DNA from: Bacteroidota bacterium
GTDB taxonomy: Bacteria > Bacteroidota > Bacteroidia > Chitinophagales > Chitinophagaceae
Direction of reading: 5' to 3'
Length of the DNA stretch: 64,000 nt
Assembly (NCBI GenBank): GCA_030706635.1
Contig: JAUZOD010000008.1
Span: 43,670 to 107,669 of the forward strand
In this document: positions 62,801 through 64,000 of the stretch, one piece after another
Layout: the number at the start of each line of letters is the position of its first letter
Numbering within the stretch: the stretch's first letter is position 1
Notes under the pieces: generated by a model
What the model was told of the DNA's origin: nothing
The model's input: only the letters and a program-made list of their open reading frames with translations
Databases searched by the model: none
Translations under genes and position numbers: made by a program

Positions 62801-63665
62801 CAGTTTTGATTCCTGTACGGGTGCTTACAGTTATTATCCCATTTCCAGTAACACCATAGATGTCTATCCCACCACACCCAATCCACAGGCCGGTGCGGTA
62901 ACTGGAAATTCAGCCAGCGATACGGGTGCAGTATTCCTTCTGAACTTATCCGTTCCGACACCAGGGAACCATGTCCTGATTATAGTAGCGGACAACGGCG
63001 CCACCTTATTCCGGAATAACAATATTACTTCGAACAACTATCCTTTCGGGATTCCTGGCGTGTTTTCCATAACCGGCAACAGCGCGATTGACCAGGCAAA
63101 TTGCAAGGACACTACATTCTATCAGAGTTATTATTATTTCTTATACGATCTGAGGCTGACCCTGAATAAATGTCCTTCCCCGCGCATTCCCGTGCTTGCA
63201 AAAACTCCAACAGCAGCCGTGATCACCCTGGCAGGAAATCTTTTATCCAGCAACTATTCATCCGGCAACCAATGGTACTTTAATGATACCCTGATTGCAG
63301 GCGCAACAGGCCCGACAGATTCCGCTTTTATTCCCGGAGTTTACAAGGATGTTGTGTTTGACAGCCTGGGCTGCTCGCTGGTCTCAAATGAAATTTCCTA
63401 TTCACTGGGAAGCGATATTGGCCTGAAAACAACACCCAATCCGAATAATGGAACCTTCCACCTTCAGTTCTATGTTGCCCAAAGTGCAAACACCGGAGTG
63501 AGCGTGGTGAATGCCCTGGGCCAGAAAATTTATGAGGCCGATTATCCCGCCTTCGGAGGCTTTTTCAGTAAAACCATTAGCCTAGGCCCTGTGAGTGCGG
63601 GCATGTATGTGCTGAAAGTACAGATTGGAGGGAAGAAGTATGTGAGGAAGATCATGGTTTATTAA
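59874..63665 (+). CDS. Secreted subtilisin-like protease with GEVED, Ig-like and T9SS domains
   Basis: S8 family peptidase exported by T9SS. 1263 aa. Signal peptide (LVLVALFVFSRVPAQ); subtilase domain with the triad Asp in IALWDGGKVRDTH (about 129), His in NDHSTHVSGTL (about 156) and Ser in SGTSMSSPAAAGSSF (about 380); a P-domain-like or jelly-roll segment (ILENNLTNGSSFSLPV); a GEVED domain (VYIDYNNNGSFTDSGE ... GETEDYRVQF); two Ig/CARDB-like domains; and a C-terminal sorting domain (TTPNPNNGTFHLQFYV, MYVLKVQIGGKKYVRKIMV). Such proteases digest extracellular protein. The subtilase His motif is HSTHV rather than HGTHV. Confidence 0.9.
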   Translation: MDPMIQKKLTPLVLVALFVFSRVPAQVKTNVAELRRAAIQSSARYQEMAARLLRLSKQNGWPLFISMKGGNRAVLYGIDPRGLPLYVATNDNIISAATIGTSKLWPGGSTGLNLSGSSPGLKGKIALWDGGKVRDTHQELTGRVVQKDGASVLNDHSTHVSGTLIASGVNPAAKGMSFGAQQLLAYDFNNDITEMLTEAPNLLISNHSYGTIAGWNLNTDNNHWEFMGNPGDTVDYKFGYYNDQAQAWDSIAYNAPYYLIVKSVGNNRDVNGPAVGQPYYRPNAAGVLISAGNRPAGISNNDGYDIIPTYGNAKNIMAIGAVNPIPGGYSQPGDVVLAEFSSWGPTDDGRIKPDLVADGINVLSSVSTSDNAYAIYSGTSMSSPAAAGSSFLLQEYYAKLHGGAFMRSATLKGILIHTADEAGPADGPDYQYGYGLIDMPKAASVITSNNTDQLILENNLTNGSSFSLPVIASGKGPLVVTLSWTDPAGKVDEVNLLNNPARKLVNDLDLRVIGNSTTYTPWILNRKNPGNAATNGDDTLNNLEKIQISNAIPGKTYTLQVTHKGTLQKGAQAYSLIASGVGGQNYCSSAATSSAGTRIDQVIIDNDSNIVTNPPGCTTYTDYTNKTIHLQSSRAASFAVKLSSCDASTAQRVVKVYIDYNNNGSFTDSGEMVLVSPVLSGGSITYSSGAIPVPEGLKTGSSTLLRIVVQETTDTSAVHPCGSYGNGETEDYRVQFVAPSNDVALSGIVDPLPSFCQADSERISVRIKNAGTSGQENFPVSLRVSSGGITLVDVSTIYPDTVLANGNSTYTFQPTFNAEAGKTYIVTASTKLANDQDTTNNTITDTLTVGSGSATSVTGDAEICSTNPPQAGLKANVSDSSDAILWYESQTATTPLAAGVQATTSVIPSDKTYYLGVNDLNTSVGPKSKMEFASGGYNFFQGNFIRFSNKVPLTITSSRLYVGNGGKVTFIVADLASFDSCTGAYSYYPISSNTIDVYPTTPNPQAGAVTGNSASDTGAVFLLNLSVPTPGNHVLIIVADNGATLFRNNNITSNNYPFGIPGVFSITGNSAIDQANCKDTTFYQSYYYFLYDLRLTLNKCPSPRIPVLAKTPTAAVITLAGNLLSSNYSSGNQWYFNDTLIAGATGPTDSAFIPGVYKDVVFDSLGCSLVSNEISYSLGSDIGLKTTPNPNNGTFHLQFYVAQSANTGVSVVNALGQKIYEADYPAFGGFFSKTISLGPVSAGMYVLKVQIGGKKYVRKIMVY

Positions 63666-63668
63666 GTG

Positions 63669-63832
63669 AGATGGTAATGATGTATCGTGGATGGTATATA
63701 GTTTATGGTGAATGGGCTTCATTGGCGTATCCGCACCTGATATCATCCACTATAATCATTAACATAGTATCGGGGTATTTCACCTGATATCCATCTGCCA
63801 TGAACGATATACCATCCACGATGCATCAACCA
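63669..63832. repeat. Family C palindromic element with family A core
   Basis: Left arm TGATGTATCGTGGATGGTAT pairs with right arm ATACCATCCACGATGCATCA; similarity extends to about 40 bp. Between them GGCGTATCCGCACCTGA (63724-63740) is the reverse complement of the family A core TCAGGTGCGGATNCGC, here in the opposite orientation. A partial second copy, CACCTGATAT, follows at 63781. The stop of the last gene (TGA, 63826-63828, minus) lies in the right arm. Confidence 0.8.
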
Positions 63833-64000
63833 TACAATTCAAGATGAATCGCCTTCTTATCATACCCCAGTGCCAGAATCCGCAATTTGGCTTCGTCGAT
63901 CATATTTTTCCATCCGCATAAATAGAATTGAGCCGGCTTTATATTTATAGATGAAGGGAGATCCGATAAAACAGGAGGAGTATTCCTTCTGCAAATTTCC
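63826..64000 (-). CDS. Ferredoxin/flavodoxin reductase-like NAD(P)-binding C-terminus, 3'-end partial
   Basis: Only the last 57 residues are in the window. The frame opens at the right edge and reads ...AQFYLCGWKNMIDEAKLRIL...IHLELYG-stop. The 'FYLCGxxxMIDEA' and terminal 'IHxExYG' patterns are typical of the NAD(P)-binding domain in ferredoxin-NADP reductase-type flavoproteins. The N-terminal FAD domain would be beyond the window. The stop TGA is supplied by repeat C. Confidence 0.7.
   Translation of the reverse strand, partial: EICRRNTPPVLSDLPSSINIKPAQFYLCGWKNMIDEAKLRILALGYDKKAIHLELYG

Overview
This 64 kb window is chromosomal DNA from a member of the Bacteroidota, most likely the order Chitinophagales. 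The lineage call is an inference. It rests on several signs: type IX secretion (T9SS) genes and substrates (porX, gldF, gldG, three large proteins with T9SS C-terminal sorting domains), a fused murF-alr gene, two clpP genes beside clpX, and promoters of the Bacteroidota form TTTG-N18/19-TAnnTTTG. I see no rRNA operon, phage, insertion sequence, plasmid gene or CRISPR array. Most genes are core housekeeping genes in short runs that alternate between strands.

Layout. 0-5 kb: pyrD (5' end outside the window), rsmE, dnaB with a DnaA-box cluster upstream, and a repeat-tailed DUF6600-like lipoprotein. 5-14 kb: pheT, a coiled-coil gene, zapA, rny (split by a 1-nt frameshift), rplS, tatA, gatA and a lytic transglycosylase. 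14-19.4 kb: pabB, a very acidic protein, purA and relA/spoT on the minus strand. 19.5-25.4 kb: tRNA-Leu(TAG), a broken orphan T9SS sorting domain, then tig-clpP-clpP-clpX and a 57-aa gene. 25.4-33 kb: acyl-CoA dehydrogenase, pirin, a degenerate receiver protein, a helix-hairpin-helix membrane protein, a beta-barrel protein, a PhnP-like hydrolase and porX. 33-39 kb: HD phosphohydrolase, lpxD, a HerA-like ATPase and fumC. 39-50 kb: a secreted sugar-dehydrogenase-like protein, lspA, murF-alr, terC, gldG-gldF and a large surface protein. 50-59 kb: iscA/erpA-like, nifS/iscS, mce, rnc, fabF, acpP, a GNAT acetyltransferase and mfd. 59-64 kb: a small secreted protein, a subtilisin-like T9SS protease and the 3' end of a ferredoxin-reductase-like gene.

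The genes fit a free-living, gliding or surface-active bacterium. PorX regulates T9SS, GldF/GldG belong to gliding and T9SS biogenesis, and several T9SS cargo proteins are encoded nearby. Protein quality control (tig, clpP, clpP, clpX), lipid A and fatty acid synthesis (lpxD, fabF, acpP), peptidoglycan (murF-alr, lytic transglycosylase), Fe-S assembly (nifS, iscA) and the stringent response (relA/spoT) make up the rest.

The most unusual structure is non-coding. At least eleven intergenic sites carry long inverted repeats whose arms are built from short modules. Family A uses 7-nt TTGACGG/ATGACGG modules, family B uses 8-nt NNNATGTG modules, and family C has longer arms based on GTGGATGGTATAT. 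Five family A elements and the family C element share a loop core, TCAGGTGCGGATNCGC, although their arms are unrelated. The core points the same way in all five A elements and the opposite way in C. Most elements sit at gene 3' ends and supply, or directly abut, the stop codons. This looks like a dispersed repeat system that is either mobile or maintained by its host.
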